From the NCBI GenBank assembly GCA_029243165.1, contig JAQWSN010000005.1, positions 62,001-126,000 on the forward strand: a DNA stretch of 64,000 nucleotides, written 5' to 3'. Source of the stretch: Flavobacteriaceae bacterium. GTDB lineage: Bacteria; Bacteroidota; Bacteroidia; Flavobacteriales; Flavobacteriaceae. The position numbers and the translations under genes were made by a program. This document shows positions 44,330-53,714 of the stretch, one piece after another. The notes beneath the pieces were generated by a model. It was given only the letters and a program-made list of their open reading frames with translations, was not told where the DNA came from and did not search any database. Position 1 is the first letter of the stretch. Each line of letters begins with the position of its first letter.

Positions 44330-45321
44330 TAGCGTTTCGGTTTGTATTTTGATAAATTAAATAATCTTTGAGCTGGCATTTTCAAAAGCTCCTCAAGAGG
44401 AGTTTCAGGATTTTGCTCCATATAACTTCGAACAATTTGCCATCCAATCCACCTCCCTATTCTTCCTGGAGACTCATTGTCCAACTGTAAATAAAACTTG
44501 GAGAAAGGTGCTGGTTCTAAAAAACGTTGAACCCATTCGAATTCTGTTTTGTACAACACTTGCCTTTCAATGAAATATTGCCAAACATACAATTCATTCT
44601 CTTCTACCCAGTTCAATTCGGCTTGAGTGTAAGCAATTTTAATGGCATCTGATTGATGGGGCAGCAACAGGTCACGTAAATACATTTTCTTTCCTTCGTA
44701 AAGCATTTGAGCGAGGAAAGTTCTGTCTTCAGCAGGAGGTATGACGAATGCTGCAAACTTTTCTGCAATTTGGCTTAGAATGAATTTTTGATCCAATTCT
44801 TTTCGAATATAATTTGGGATACCTTCATACAAGGGGTGATCAGCGCCCAAAAAAGTATCCAAAGAAATCAAAAGCAGACTATCGGAATAAACAATTTTAA
44901 TTTGATAATCTACATTATTAGTCAAAGTGACAACATGTGGAACTTCAACTTTGGGAAAATGATACTTTATATGTTTGAAAAGATGACTGATTTCTCGTTC
45001 TAGGGGAGTTGTATCGTCAAATACCTCTGAAACAGCTTCTTGCAAGATCAACTGAAGACTGTCTTTCTGTCTTGCAATCCAAACGCTATCTGAGAATTGC
45101 TTTGGAAAAAGATAGGGGTAGTTTTGTTTTAGCTCCGGAATTACCTCGGCTTCTTGATTGTAGAATTTCAGGTCAAAACGGTCAAACTCAATTTCAATCG
45201 GCATCGATTCAATTTCCATTTCATTTTGCATACCCTGCTTACAAGCGAAAAAAAAGAAAAAAATGACAATAAAAATCAAATTTTGTTGCAGATAATTAAA
45301 AAATAATCGGAGTCTTTTCAT
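44329..45321 (-). CDS. gldB: gliding motility lipoprotein GldB
   Basis: 330 residues from the ATG at 45319-45321 (MKRLRLFF). The frame is open to 45399, but that would overlap the divergent nadE start and add a non-signal N-terminus. A lipoprotein signal ends in FFFFAC, with acylated Cys. The family motifs FDRFDLKFY, YLFPKQFSDSVW and the HxxxE-like DRTFLAQMLYEGKKMY are visible. GldB is essential for gliding and T9SS function in Flavobacterium. Operon with gldC. Confidence 0.93.
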   Translation of the reverse strand: MKRLRLFFNYLQQNLIFIVIFFFFFACKQGMQNEMEIESMPIEIEFDRFDLKFYNQEAEVIPELKQNYPYLFPKQFSDSVWIARQKDSLQLILQEAVSEVFDDTTPLEREISHLFKHIKYHFPKVEVPHVVTLTNNVDYQIKIVYSDSLLLISLDTFLGADHPLYEGIPNYIRKELDQKFILSQIAEKFAAFVIPPAEDRTFLAQMLYEGKKMYLRDLLLPHQSDAIKIAYTQAELNWVEENELYVWQYFIERQVLYKTEFEWVQRFLEPAPFSKFYLQLDNESPGRIGRWIGWQIVRSYMEQNPETPLEELLKMPAQRLFNLSKYKPKR

Positions 45322-45383
45322 TTGGTCTTCCACTTTCCTTTCAAATACTTTAATTTTGAACAAATTTACTAGCTTAAAACGAC

Positions 45384-46181
45384 TTGAGAATGAAATCACC
45401 TGAAAAAGTAGTCAATCACATAACGCAATGGCTTGCCAATTACCTTGAAGATGCAAAAATGGAGGGTTTTGTTGTTGGCATCTCAGGAGGTATTGACTCA
45501 GCTCTGACTTCAACCCTTTGTGCCATCACAGCAAAGCCAGTTCTGTGCATAGAAATGCCTATTAAACAGGGAGATGATCAGCTTTCAAGATCTGCTCAGC
45601 ATATTGAATGGTTAAAACAAAATTATCCGAATGTTAGCTCCTTAAAACTTACGCTTGACTCCGTTTTCGATTCTTTTTGCGGTATTTTACCACAGTCTGA
45701 AAATAAAGAAGCTCATGAACTGAGCCTTGCCAACACTCGTGCAAGACTCCGTATGACTAGTTTGTACTATTTTGCCGCATTAAACCGCTACTTGGTTTGT
45801 GGCACGGGTAATAAAGTTGAAGATTTTGGGGTAGGATTTTACACAAAGTATGGAGATGGTGGTGTGGACTTAAGTCCTATCGCTGATCTTACCAAAACAC
45901 AAGTTTTTGGACTTGCCGCTCACTTAAACATTAACTCTGATATTCAGAATGCTCCCCCTACAGACGGACTTTGGGGTGATCATAGAACGGATGAAGATCA
46001 GCTCGGTGCCTCATATCCAGAATTGGAATGGGCTATGGAAGCACACGAAAAAAAAATCCCTCAAAATGAATTTAACGAACGTCAAAAAGAAGTTTACGAA
46101 ATTTTCATAAGTCATTTCAATAACAACCAACACAAGATGCAACCCATACCTGTTTGTAAAATTCCATTCGATTTTATTTGA
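45384..46181 (+). CDS. nadE: NH3-dependent NAD+ synthetase
   Basis: 265 residues, the ammonia-dependent short form with no glutaminase domain. The PP-loop GISGGIDSALTSTLC, the CGTGNKVEDFGVGFYTKYGDGGVDLSPI block (core GNKVEDFGVGFYTKYGDGG) and the C-terminal PPTDGLWGDHRTDEDQLG are conserved. It turns deamido-NAD into NAD. Divergent from gldB with 62 bp between the chosen starts. The nadE-gldB association is common in flavobacteria as I recall. Confidence 0.96.
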   Translation: MRMKSPEKVVNHITQWLANYLEDAKMEGFVVGISGGIDSALTSTLCAITAKPVLCIEMPIKQGDDQLSRSAQHIEWLKQNYPNVSSLKLTLDSVFDSFCGILPQSENKEAHELSLANTRARLRMTSLYYFAALNRYLVCGTGNKVEDFGVGFYTKYGDGGVDLSPIADLTKTQVFGLAAHLNINSDIQNAPPTDGLWGDHRTDEDQLGASYPELEWAMEAHEKKIPQNEFNERQKEVYEIFISHFNNNQHKMQPIPVCKIPFDFI

Positions 46182-46224
46182 AATTAACTATCTTGTAAAA
46201 GATGTTATCCAAATCTTACATCTT

Positions 46225-46854
46225 ATGATAAAAATTGCACTTTTAGATCCGCATCCTGTTGTACACAAAGGTTTCAAAAGCTTCTTCAGAAAAACAGAGC
46301 ACATTACAGTCGTTGGAACATTTTCTAAGACATGTGAACTGTATCCCTACCTAGAAGAGCACAGCATAGATGCCCTTATTCTAGAAATGGAATTAGCTGG
46401 TGACAATGCCATTCAAGTTATCAAAAAAGTAAAAAAGGCGTATCCCAATACTTCCATCATAATTTACACCTCTTTGCCGCAATCAATCTATGGTATTTCC
46501 TTACTCAAAGCAGGAGCTTCAGGATACCTTTCAAAAGAAGCTAATAGAAAAGTTTTGATGGAAGCCATTGAAAAAGTTGTTCATAGCGGTTATCATATCA
46601 CAACCAATTTTGCTCATGAAATCAACAATAACATAGACCTTTCAAGACCAAGAAATGCTTATGAAACCCTCTCGCCAAGAGAAATTGAAGTTCTCAAATT
46701 ACTTGTCGAGGGAAAAAGAAATATTGAAATCGCTTCAAATTTAGAAATCAATCAAAAAACGGTCAACACCTACAAAACTAGACTCATGAAAAAATTGGAA
46801 GTAAAAAATCCAGTCGATTTATTTCAGCAAGCTCGAAATTTTGATTTGATCTAA
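46225..46854 (+). CDS. LuxR/NarL-type response regulator with atypical receiver domain
   Basis: 209 residues. Receiver domain 1-~120 and a LuxR helix-turn-helix at ~145-205 (ETLSPREIEVLKLLVEGKRNIEIASNLEINQKTVNTYKT in outline; core LSPREIEVLKLLVEGK). The receiver lacks the normal phospho-acceptor: the DALILEMEL segment has Glu54 where Asp is expected, and only one acidic residue (Asp8) remains of the usual DD pair. The switch Thr (IIIYTS) and Lys (YLSKEA) are present. It may be permanently active or respond to another signal. Starts 43 bp after nadE; convergent overlap of 4 bp with dnaG. Confidence 0.9.
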   Translation: MIKIALLDPHPVVHKGFKSFFRKTEHITVVGTFSKTCELYPYLEEHSIDALILEMELAGDNAIQVIKKVKKAYPNTSIIIYTSLPQSIYGISLLKAGASGYLSKEANRKVLMEAIEKVVHSGYHITTNFAHEINNNIDLSRPRNAYETLSPREIEVLKLLVEGKRNIEIASNLEINQKTVNTYKTRLMKKLEVKNPVDLFQQARNFDLI

Positions 46855-48815
46855 AGGACCCGATTTAATTTTTTTGAAAGTAATTTTTTTAACCCTTGAT
46901 ATTGCATCACATCTTCTAAAAATTCTGAAGAATTTTCAGTAGCCTCTGAGTTTTTGGATTCTTGCAATAAACTCTGAATTTTTTCATCAATTAGATACCT
47001 CCTAAAAGTTAAAATAGTTTCACTTACCAATTGCCCTACCACACTTTCACGTTGCTTGACAAAAATATTTTTCTTTTCCCAATCATGAAGTTGATGAATC
47101 TCCTCAGCTAACAAAATATCTGATATGATTTTACCCAAACTAGAATCGTCTTGCTGAATAATTTTATCGAGCTTTAGATCCCCTTCCATCTGATAGGAAT
47201 GAATAAGCTGATCATAAAGCAAGCGAAATTCAGGCTGAATAAACTCCACCTCATCTTGCTGTAGATCTAAAAAAACTTTTTCATACACTTTACTATGAAT
47301 AGTTTTCGACTCTTCTATCAGATTTCCATCCGCATCAGAACTCACAATAATTTCTTCAAAAGAAGCTTCGTGGTTCCCATATTGAATAAGAATACTCACA
47401 ATTTGTTTTTCCAAATACAACAACGGATTTGAACTAACTTGTTGTTCAGGAGCTTTATGAATGAGTTCTCCCTTTTCCGAGCTTACATTGGCTATTTTAC
47501 GAACAGGTTTTTGTTTTTTATTTTGCTCTTGGGCAAGGGCATTAAAAAGAACTGCTTCTGAAACCTCCATAGAGGTTGCACACTGTTTGATGTAAATCTC
47601 TTGCTGAATAGGATCTGGAATTTTAGAAATACTCTGAACAATCTCTCTTACCGTAGCCGCTTTCTTTACAGGATCATGATTGGCTTCCTTCAGCAGAAGG
47701 TCTGTTTTAAACTCAATAAAATCTTTAGCCTCACTTTTTAAATAAGAGTTGATCTCTTGTTCTGTGTGGGACTTTGCAAAACTGTCTGGATCTTCTCCCT
47801 CTGGAAAACTACAGATTTTGACATTCATTCCCTGCTCTAAAATTAGGTCAATCCCTCTAATTGCAGCCCTAAGTCCTGCCGCATCTCCATCAAACAACAC
47901 AACAACATTTGATGTGAGCCTACGAATTAGTCTAATTTGTTCAGAAGTCAGTGCCGTTCCTGAAGAAGAAACCACATTTTCAATCCCTTTTTGAAAAAGT
48001 TGAATCACATCCGTGTAGCCTTCAACTAAGTAACAGACGTCTTCTCTTGCAATGGCTTTCTTTGATTCATAGATACCATACAAAACCTGACTTTTATGAT
48101 AGATCTCACTCTCAGGAGAATTGAGGTATTTTGCAGTTTTTGCTGTAGCTGAAAGTATTCGTCCCCCAAAGCCCTGAACTCTGCCCGCCATGCTACGTAT
48201 GGGAAAAATAACGCGCCCTCTAAAGCGATCTACTGCACCTCTTTCATTTTTTATTACCAATCCCGTACCCACCAAAAATTCTTCAGAATATCCTGCCTGG
48301 GTTGCCTTTTGATAAAAATGATCTCTTTTTTCTGCAGCATATCCTAATCCAAAAAAACGAATGGTCTCATCTGTAAATCCTCGCTCTCTAAAATAGGAAA
48401 GCCCTATGGCCATACCTTCAGAAAACTCCCACAGGTCTTTTTCAAAAGACTCTTGAGCAAACTGACTTACTAAATAAAGACTTTCCTTAGCATTCGCTTT
48501 TTCTTTTTCCTCTTGAGTTTGTTCCGTTTCTTCTATTTCTATGTTGTATCGTTTAGCCAAAAAACGAATTGCCTCCGGATAAGAAAAATGCTCGTGTTCC
48601 ATTAGAAATGCAACTACGTTACCCCCTTTGCCACTACTAAAATCTTTCCAAATTTGTTTGACAGGAGACACCATAAAACTAGGGGTTCGTTCCTGTGAAA
48701 AGGGACTCAGACCTTTAAAATTAGATCCTGATTTTTTTAAAACTACAAAATCACCGATTACCTCCTCAACACGAGCAGTTTCATACACTTGATCTATGGT
48801 GCTTCTTGAAATCAA
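46851..48815 (-). CDS. dnaG: DNA primase DnaG, lacking zinc-ribbon ligands
   Basis: 654 residues from a TTG start (MISRSTIDQVYE, the standard DnaG beginning). The CHC2-type zinc domain is present in outline but its four ligands are gone: GLSPFSQERTPSF has Ser37 and Ser40, and WKDFSSGKGG has Asp58 and Ser61 where E. coli has C40, H43, C61 and C64. The TOPRIM domain is intact (VEGYTDVI, VLFDGDAAGLRAA). It lays down RNA primers at the fork through the DnaB helicase-binding C-terminus. I recall the same zinc-site loss in other flavobacteria. Confidence 0.95.
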   Translation of the reverse strand: MISRSTIDQVYETARVEEVIGDFVVLKKSGSNFKGLSPFSQERTPSFMVSPVKQIWKDFSSGKGGNVVAFLMEHEHFSYPEAIRFLAKRYNIEIEETEQTQEEKEKANAKESLYLVSQFAQESFEKDLWEFSEGMAIGLSYFRERGFTDETIRFFGLGYAAEKRDHFYQKATQAGYSEEFLVGTGLVIKNERGAVDRFRGRVIFPIRSMAGRVQGFGGRILSATAKTAKYLNSPESEIYHKSQVLYGIYESKKAIAREDVCYLVEGYTDVIQLFQKGIENVVSSSGTALTSEQIRLIRRLTSNVVVLFDGDAAGLRAAIRGIDLILEQGMNVKICSFPEGEDPDSFAKSHTEQEINSYLKSEAKDFIEFKTDLLLKEANHDPVKKAATVREIVQSISKIPDPIQQEIYIKQCATSMEVSEAVLFNALAQEQNKKQKPVRKIANVSSEKGELIHKAPEQQVSSNPLLYLEKQIVSILIQYGNHEASFEEIIVSSDADGNLIEESKTIHSKVYEKVFLDLQQDEVEFIQPEFRLLYDQLIHSYQMEGDLKLDKIIQQDDSSLGKIISDILLAEEIHQLHDWEKKNIFVKQRESVVGQLVSETILTFRRYLIDEKIQSLLQESKNSEATENSSEFLEDVMQYQGLKKLLSKKLNRVL

Positions 48816-48876
48816 AAAAAAGTGTTTTGTATAAATTTATGCATTCTTGAAGAAAATTGATTCAAAATCGAAGGAT

Positions 48877-49854
48877 TTAAATCTTCCGCTCCGTAACGTA
48901 ATTCAACATCAGTTCTAGGGCATCTCGGTATTCGTTTTTTGGAAATTCAACCAGAAGCTTCATTGCTTCTTTTTTATATTCTTTCATTTTTTTTATTGCA
49001 AAATCAAGCCCTCCTTTTTCTTTGACCAGAGTAATCAAAGCCCTTACTTTGGCTTTGTCTTTATTGTGATTTTTAACTGTATTGATAATCTCTCTTTTCT
49101 CTTTAGGATCAACCGTATTGAGGGTAAAAATAAGAGGGAGGGTCATTTTTTTTTCTTTAATATCAATTCCAATAGGTTTTCCAATTTTGTACTCCCCATA
49201 GTCAAATAAATCATCTTTTATTTGAAATGCCATTCCTAAAAGTTCTCCGAACCGATGCATTTTTTTGACTTCTTCTTCAGGCGCATCAACAGATTGCGCC
49301 CCCAGAGCACAGCAAGCCGCTAAAAGAGTTGCCGTTTTCTGACGAATGATTTCATAATAAATTTCCTCTGTAATATTCAAATCTCGCGCCTTCTCAATCT
49401 GAAGTAATTCTCCTTGGCTCATTTCCCTAACTGCAACCGAAATTATTTTTAACAAATCAAAATCTTCGTTTTCAATAGAAAGCAATAAGCCTTTTGAAAG
49501 TAAATAGTCTCCTACTAAAACAGCAATTTTATTTTTCCATAGTGCATTAATAGAAAAAAAACCTCTTCTCTTGTTACTGTCATCAACAACATCGTCATGA
49601 ACCAGTGTTGCGGTGTGAATCAATTCAATCACAGATGCACCTCTGTAAGTCCGCTCATTAACGTTTCCTTTCCCTAAAAGCTTGGCTACCAAAAAAACAA
49701 ACATCGGCCGCATTTGTTTTCCCTTTCGATTAACGATAAAATGAGTAATCCTGTTGAGTAAGGCAACTTGGGACGACATGGACTCGGTGAACTTTTCTTC
49801 AAAAAGTTCCATCTCATTGTAAATCGGTTTCTTGATTTGCTCAACAACTTTCAT
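48877..49854 (-). CDS. polyprenyl (octaprenyl-type) diphosphate synthase
   Basis: 325 residues with both Asp-rich motifs of trans-prenyltransferases: LVHDDVVDDSNKRRG (FARM) and QIKDDLFDYG (SARM). MRPMFVFL and GASVIELIHTATL complete the pattern. It elongates FPP or GGPP to a long-chain prenyl diphosphate, most likely the side chain of menaquinone. Chain length cannot be read reliably. Between dnaG and rlmN with 61-63 bp gaps. Confidence 0.93.
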   Translation of the reverse strand: MKVVEQIKKPIYNEMELFEEKFTESMSSQVALLNRITHFIVNRKGKQMRPMFVFLVAKLLGKGNVNERTYRGASVIELIHTATLVHDDVVDDSNKRRGFFSINALWKNKIAVLVGDYLLSKGLLLSIENEDFDLLKIISVAVREMSQGELLQIEKARDLNITEEIYYEIIRQKTATLLAACCALGAQSVDAPEEEVKKMHRFGELLGMAFQIKDDLFDYGEYKIGKPIGIDIKEKKMTLPLIFTLNTVDPKEKREIINTVKNHNKDKAKVRALITLVKEKGGLDFAIKKMKEYKKEAMKLLVEFPKNEYRDALELMLNYVTERKI

Positions 49855-49917
49855 AGGCTGGTAAAGATATCAATTCTAGAATGACTTACTTCATTAATTG
49901 AGTTTTGGATTTGGGGA

Positions 49918-50955
49918 TTATTTATTTGCCAACTGACCACAAGCCGCATCAATGTCTTCTCCTCTGGATCGGCGGTAAGTTACTTGGATTCTAGAATCCG
50001 TCAGTGTTTTAATGTATGCATCTACAGTTTTTGTTTGGGCTTGTTTCATCGAGTTTCCATCTATGGGGTTGTACTGTATCAAATTCACCTTAGAAGGAAC
50101 CTGTAAACAATACTTAACCAAAGCTTGAATGTCCTCTCTTGTATCGTTTACACCTTCCCAAACAACGTATTCAAATGTGATTCGCTTTTTGGTACAGTCA
50201 TACCAATGTTTTAATGCATCGAGTAATTCATCCAAGGGAAATTTGGTTGCAAAAGGCATAATTTGTTCGCGAATTTCTTGGCGAGCACTGTGAAGAGAAA
50301 CTGCCAAAGCAAATTTTACTCCGTCATCAGCCATTTTTCTGATCATCTTTGGAATTCCTGAGGTTGAAACGGTTATTCTTTTTGGTGACATCCCTAACCC
50401 TTCTGGATCGGTTATTTTTTCAATTGATGCCAAAACGTTTTTGTAATTCATCAAGGGTTCTCCCATACCCATAAACACAATATTAGACAAAGGACGCTGA
50501 TAATAGGTTAAGCTTTGCTGATTGATCGTAACTACTTGATCGTAAATTTCATCTGGATTGAGGTTTCGCATTCTTTTCATGGAAGCTGTTGCACAAAAAG
50601 TACAATCAAGACTACATCCAACCTGAGAAGAAACACAAGCTGTACTACGGGTTGCGGTTGGGATAAGAACCGACTCAACTACCAATTGATCGTAAAGTTT
50701 TACTGCATTTTTAACCGTGCCGTCCTTGCTTTTTTGTTGAACATCAATTTTGATATGATTGATCTCAAAATGAGCTTTCAATAGTTCTCGATGTGCTAAT
50801 GCTAAATTGGTCATGGCATCAAAATCATGAACCCCCTTTTGCCACAACCATTGATAAACTTGTTTTCCCCTAAAAGAGGGAATTCCATGAAAATCAAAGA
50901 ATTGAATGATCTCATCTTTACTTAGTGATCGTATGTCTTTCTTACTATTTTCCAA
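49918..50955 (-). CDS. rlmN: dual-specificity 23S rRNA/tRNA (adenine C2) methyltransferase RlmN
   Basis: 345 residues from a TTG start (MENSKKDIRSLSKDE). Radical SAM cluster C-x3-C-x2-C in CSLDCTFCATASMKRM, the second catalytic Cys in the C-terminal AACGQL and the SAM-binding GMGEPLMNY are intact. It methylates C2 of A2503 in 23S rRNA and A37 in some tRNAs. Upstream of the start lies a terminator (50970-50993) that separates it from queA. Confidence 0.96.
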   Translation of the reverse strand: MENSKKDIRSLSKDEIIQFFDFHGIPSFRGKQVYQWLWQKGVHDFDAMTNLALAHRELLKAHFEINHIKIDVQQKSKDGTVKNAVKLYDQLVVESVLIPTATRSTACVSSQVGCSLDCTFCATASMKRMRNLNPDEIYDQVVTINQQSLTYYQRPLSNIVFMGMGEPLMNYKNVLASIEKITDPEGLGMSPKRITVSTSGIPKMIRKMADDGVKFALAVSLHSARQEIREQIMPFATKFPLDELLDALKHWYDCTKKRITFEYVVWEGVNDTREDIQALVKYCLQVPSKVNLIQYNPIDGNSMKQAQTKTVDAYIKTLTDSRIQVTYRRSRGEDIDAACGQLANK

Positions 50956-50969
50956 ACAGGTGAAAATAA

Positions 50970-50993
50970 AAAAACCGCAATAAAGCGGTTTTT
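50970..50993 (-). terminator. Rho-independent terminator after queA
   Basis: Minus strand: AAAAACCGC, loop TTTATT, GCGGTTTTT (stem 50970-50993), a perfect palindrome with T-run. It is placed 6 bp after the queA stop and 15 bp before the rlmN start, so it ends the upstream transcript. Confidence 0.85.
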
Positions 50994-50998
50994 ATGGG

Positions 50999-52048
50999 TT
51001 ACAAAATGAGCATGGCATCGCCATAAGAGTAGAAATTGTACTTCTCTTTGATGGCTACACTGTATGCATGTTTTATAAAATTAGGATCAGCGAATGCTGA
51101 TACCATCATCAATAGTGTAGATTTTGGTGTATGAAAATTTGTGATCATACTGTTCGCAATCGAAAAATCGTAGGGTGGAAAAATAAATTTGTGAGTCCAT
51201 CCTCTGTATTCATTGAGCATACCAGCAGAAGATACGGAACTTTCCAAACCACGCATTACAGTAGTTCCTACTGCACAAATCTTTCGGCGTTCGTCAATGG
51301 CCTTATTTACTTTTGAGGCAGCTAAAGCATCGATGATTAATTCTTCGGAATCCATTTTGTGTTTGGACAGGTCTTCAACCTCTACGGGACTAAAAGTTCC
51401 TAATCCAACATGAAGAGTCAACTCAGCCAAATCAATTCCTTTTATTTCCATTCGTTTTAATAAATGCTTTGAGAAATGCAATCCAGCTGTAGGAGCAGCT
51501 ACAGCTCCTTCATGCTTAGCATAAATAGTTTGGTATCGCTCGCGATCTTCTTCGTCAGTAGGACGTTTTATGTATTTAGGGAGTGGCGTTTGACCAAGCT
51601 CTTTGAGTTTTGTTCTAAATTCCGCATAACTCCCATCAAACAAAAACCTCAATGTTCTTCCTCTGGAAGTTGTATTATCAATTACCTCAGCAACCAAACT
51701 TTCATCTTCTCCAAAATAAAGTTTATTCCCAATTCTTATTTTACGAGCAGGATCAACCAATACATCCCAAAGACGTTGCTCTTGGTTCAACTCTCTTAGC
51801 AAAAAGACTTCAATCCTTGCTCCTGTTTTTTCTTTATTTCCAAAAAGACGTGCAGGAAAAACTTTAGTGTTGTTAAGCACCATTACATCTCCTTCATCAA
51901 AAAAATTAATCACATCTTTAAAAGCATAATGCTCAATTTTCTCTTCTTTTCGATGAAGTACCATGAGTCTGGATTCATCTCTATCGTTTGCGGGTCGTTG
52001 TGCTAAAAGAGCTTTGGGGAGTTCGAATTGGAATTGAGATAATTTCAT
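50999..52048 (-). CDS. queA: tRNA preQ1(34) S-adenosylmethionine ribosyltransferase-isomerase QueA
   Basis: 349 residues. N-terminus [31 protein letters not shown] (core [15 protein letters not shown]) and C-terminal [32 protein letters not shown] are classic QueA. It builds epoxyqueuosine at tRNA position 34 by adding the ribosyl part of SAM. No other queuosine gene is nearby. Its transcript ends at the hairpin just downstream. Confidence 0.97.
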   Translation of the reverse strand: MKLSQFQFELPKALLAQRPANDRDESRLMVLHRKEEKIEHYAFKDVINFFDEGDVMVLNNTKVFPARLFGNKEKTGARIEVFLLRELNQEQRLWDVLVDPARKIRIGNKLYFGEDESLVAEVIDNTTSRGRTLRFLFDGSYAEFRTKLKELGQTPLPKYIKRPTDEEDRERYQTIYAKHEGAVAAPTAGLHFSKHLLKRMEIKGIDLAELTLHVGLGTFSPVEVEDLSKHKMDSEELIIDALAASKVNKAIDERRKICAVGTTVMRGLESSVSSAGMLNEYRGWTHKFIFPPYDFSIANSMITNFHTPKSTLLMMVSAFADPNFIKHAYSVAIKEKYNFYSYGDAMLIL

Positions 52049-52109
52049 TTAATAATTTTAAGCGGCAAATATACCATCTCAACATAGGCCTTGTCAAGTA
52101 AATCGCTAT

Positions 52110-53333
52110 TTATCTGCGATCAATCTCAAAACTAATCTGTTCAAGATCTTCCCAAAAGCTTGGATAGGATTTTGAAACAACCTCCGCATCCTTTATGATT
52201 AGTGGGATCTTTAGCGAAAGCGGAGCAAAAGCCATCGCCATGCGGTGATCATTGTAAGTAGGAATTTGACAACCCGATACAAAATTAGACTTGGGCGCTA
52301 ATTCTAGACTGTCGTTGGTAACTTTAACCTTGGCACCTAATTTGGTTAATTCGTTGTACAGAGCTTGCAGTCGATCTGTTTCTTTTATTTTTAAAGTATG
52401 AAGCCCCTCCAACTTACAACCGATCCCTAGACCGTAACAGGATACTGCAATTGTCTGAGCAATATCGGGTGCCTTAGACAAATCCCAACACAAGACTTCA
52501 GGTAAGTCAACATCCTCTTTTTTTAATATCAGATTTTGATTCTCTATTGAAGAAAAAACTCCCAATTCATTGTAAATTTCTCTTAATACTCGATCTCCTT
52601 GGAGGCTATTTTCCTTGTAATTTGTCAAATGAATTTCTGCCTTTTCAGACAGTGCTACGATGCTAAAGAAGTAGGAAGCTGAACTCCAATCCGATTCAAC
52701 AATTTGAGTCTTTGTATTTGTGTTTTCATGAGGAGACACCCTGATGGTTTGACCATTAAACTCAGTTTGTACACCTAAATTCTCCAAAAGAGATAAGGTC
52801 ATTTTTATGTAAGGAACTGAGGTTATTTTACCCACTAAGTTTAATTGGATTCCATTTTCAAGTACAGGTCCTATGAGCAAAAGAGCTGAAATGTACTGGC
52901 TGCTGATATTTGCTGGGAGGGATACCGCTCCACCTGTTAATTTTTTTCCTCGTATTCTAAGGGGGGGATAGCCCTCTTTTTTTTCGTAATCTATTTCAGC
53001 ACCAATCATCTGAAGCGCCTCTACTAAAACTTTAATGGGACGATCTTGCATTCTTTGCGAACCGGTTAGCACTACCTCTCGCCCTTCTAAATGAGAAAAA
53101 TATGCTGTTAAAAAGCGCATGGCAGTACCTGCATGATGTACATCTACCAACTCAATATTAGACTTTAATGCAGCCTGCATCACGTCACTATCATCAGATT
53201 GAGAAGCATTTTGAATACTGAAACCTGGAAATAGAGCCTGGAGCAGCAGTAGCCTGTTGGTTTCACTTTTTGAACCTGTAATATGTAACTTTCCATTACA
53301 TTCCGCTGTTGGATGCGAAAGCGATAAAATCAT
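52110..53333 (-). CDS. aroA: 3-phosphoshikimate 1-carboxyvinyltransferase (EPSP synthase)
   Basis: 407 residues, slightly short. ITGSKSETNRLLLLQAL is the shikimate 3-phosphate site, HHAGTAMRFLTAYFS has the GTAMRF motif (GTAxR), and LKIKETDRLQAL plus YNDHRMAMAFAPL are the PEP/catalytic motifs. It makes EPSP for aromatic amino acids. The ATG directly follows the mazG stop (TAGATG), so the two are translationally coupled. Confidence 0.96.
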   Translation of the reverse strand: MILSLSHPTAECNGKLHITGSKSETNRLLLLQALFPGFSIQNASQSDDSDVMQAALKSNIELVDVHHAGTAMRFLTAYFSHLEGREVVLTGSQRMQDRPIKVLVEALQMIGAEIDYEKKEGYPPLRIRGKKLTGGAVSLPANISSQYISALLLIGPVLENGIQLNLVGKITSVPYIKMTLSLLENLGVQTEFNGQTIRVSPHENTNTKTQIVESDWSSASYFFSIVALSEKAEIHLTNYKENSLQGDRVLREIYNELGVFSSIENQNLILKKEDVDLPEVLCWDLSKAPDIAQTIAVSCYGLGIGCKLEGLHTLKIKETDRLQALYNELTKLGAKVKVTNDSLELAPKSNFVSGCQIPTYNDHRMAMAFAPLSLKIPLIIKDAEVVSKSYPSFWEDLEQISFEIDRR

Positions 53334-53663
53334 CTAATTCTTTAATTTTGGGTTGTTCTGATGCCGCTCATGATCACGCTCAGATTTTTTCTTTAATTTT
53401 TTCTCAAAAGCTTTTTGAAGGTCAACCCCTGTTTGGTTTGCCAAACAAATAGCAACAAAAATAACATCTGCCAATTCCTCACCTAAGTCTTTATCTTTAT
53501 CCGATTCTTTTTCGGATTGTTCTCCATACCGACGTGCTATTATCCTAGCTACTTCACCTACTTCTTCTGTAAGCTGTGCCATATTCGTTAATTCATCAAA
53601 GTAGCGGACTCCATGAGTCTGGATCCATTGATCAACTTTTTTTTGTGCCCCTTCTAAATCCAT
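53334..53663 (-). CDS. MazG-type nucleotide pyrophosphohydrolase
   Basis: 109 residues from the ATG at 53661-53663. The longer reading from 53669 uses a TTG that is part of the TATTTTTG promoter element. The MazG signature is clear: LTEEVGEVARII (EExxE), then GEELADVIFVAICLA (ExxxD). It hydrolyses NTPs or dNTPs to the monophosphate, house-cleaning enzyme. Coupled to aroA downstream. Confidence 0.9.
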   Translation of the reverse strand: MDLEGAQKKVDQWIQTHGVRYFDELTNMAQLTEEVGEVARIIARRYGEQSEKESDKDKDLGEELADVIFVAICLANQTGVDLQKAFEKKLKKKSERDHERHQNNPKLKN

Positions 53664-53666
53664 GGT

Positions 53667-53674
53667 CAAAAATA
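53667..53674 (-). promoter_or_regulatory. TAnnTTTG -7 element for mazG-aroA
   Basis: Minus-strand TATTTTTG ends 3 bp before the ATG (53663). This and the rlmB promoter are the two cases where the -7 box practically touches the start codon. Confidence 0.5.
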
Positions 53675-53714
53675 ACGATAAATCTTGGTATTCACATTTG
53701 GCAAATCAACAGAC

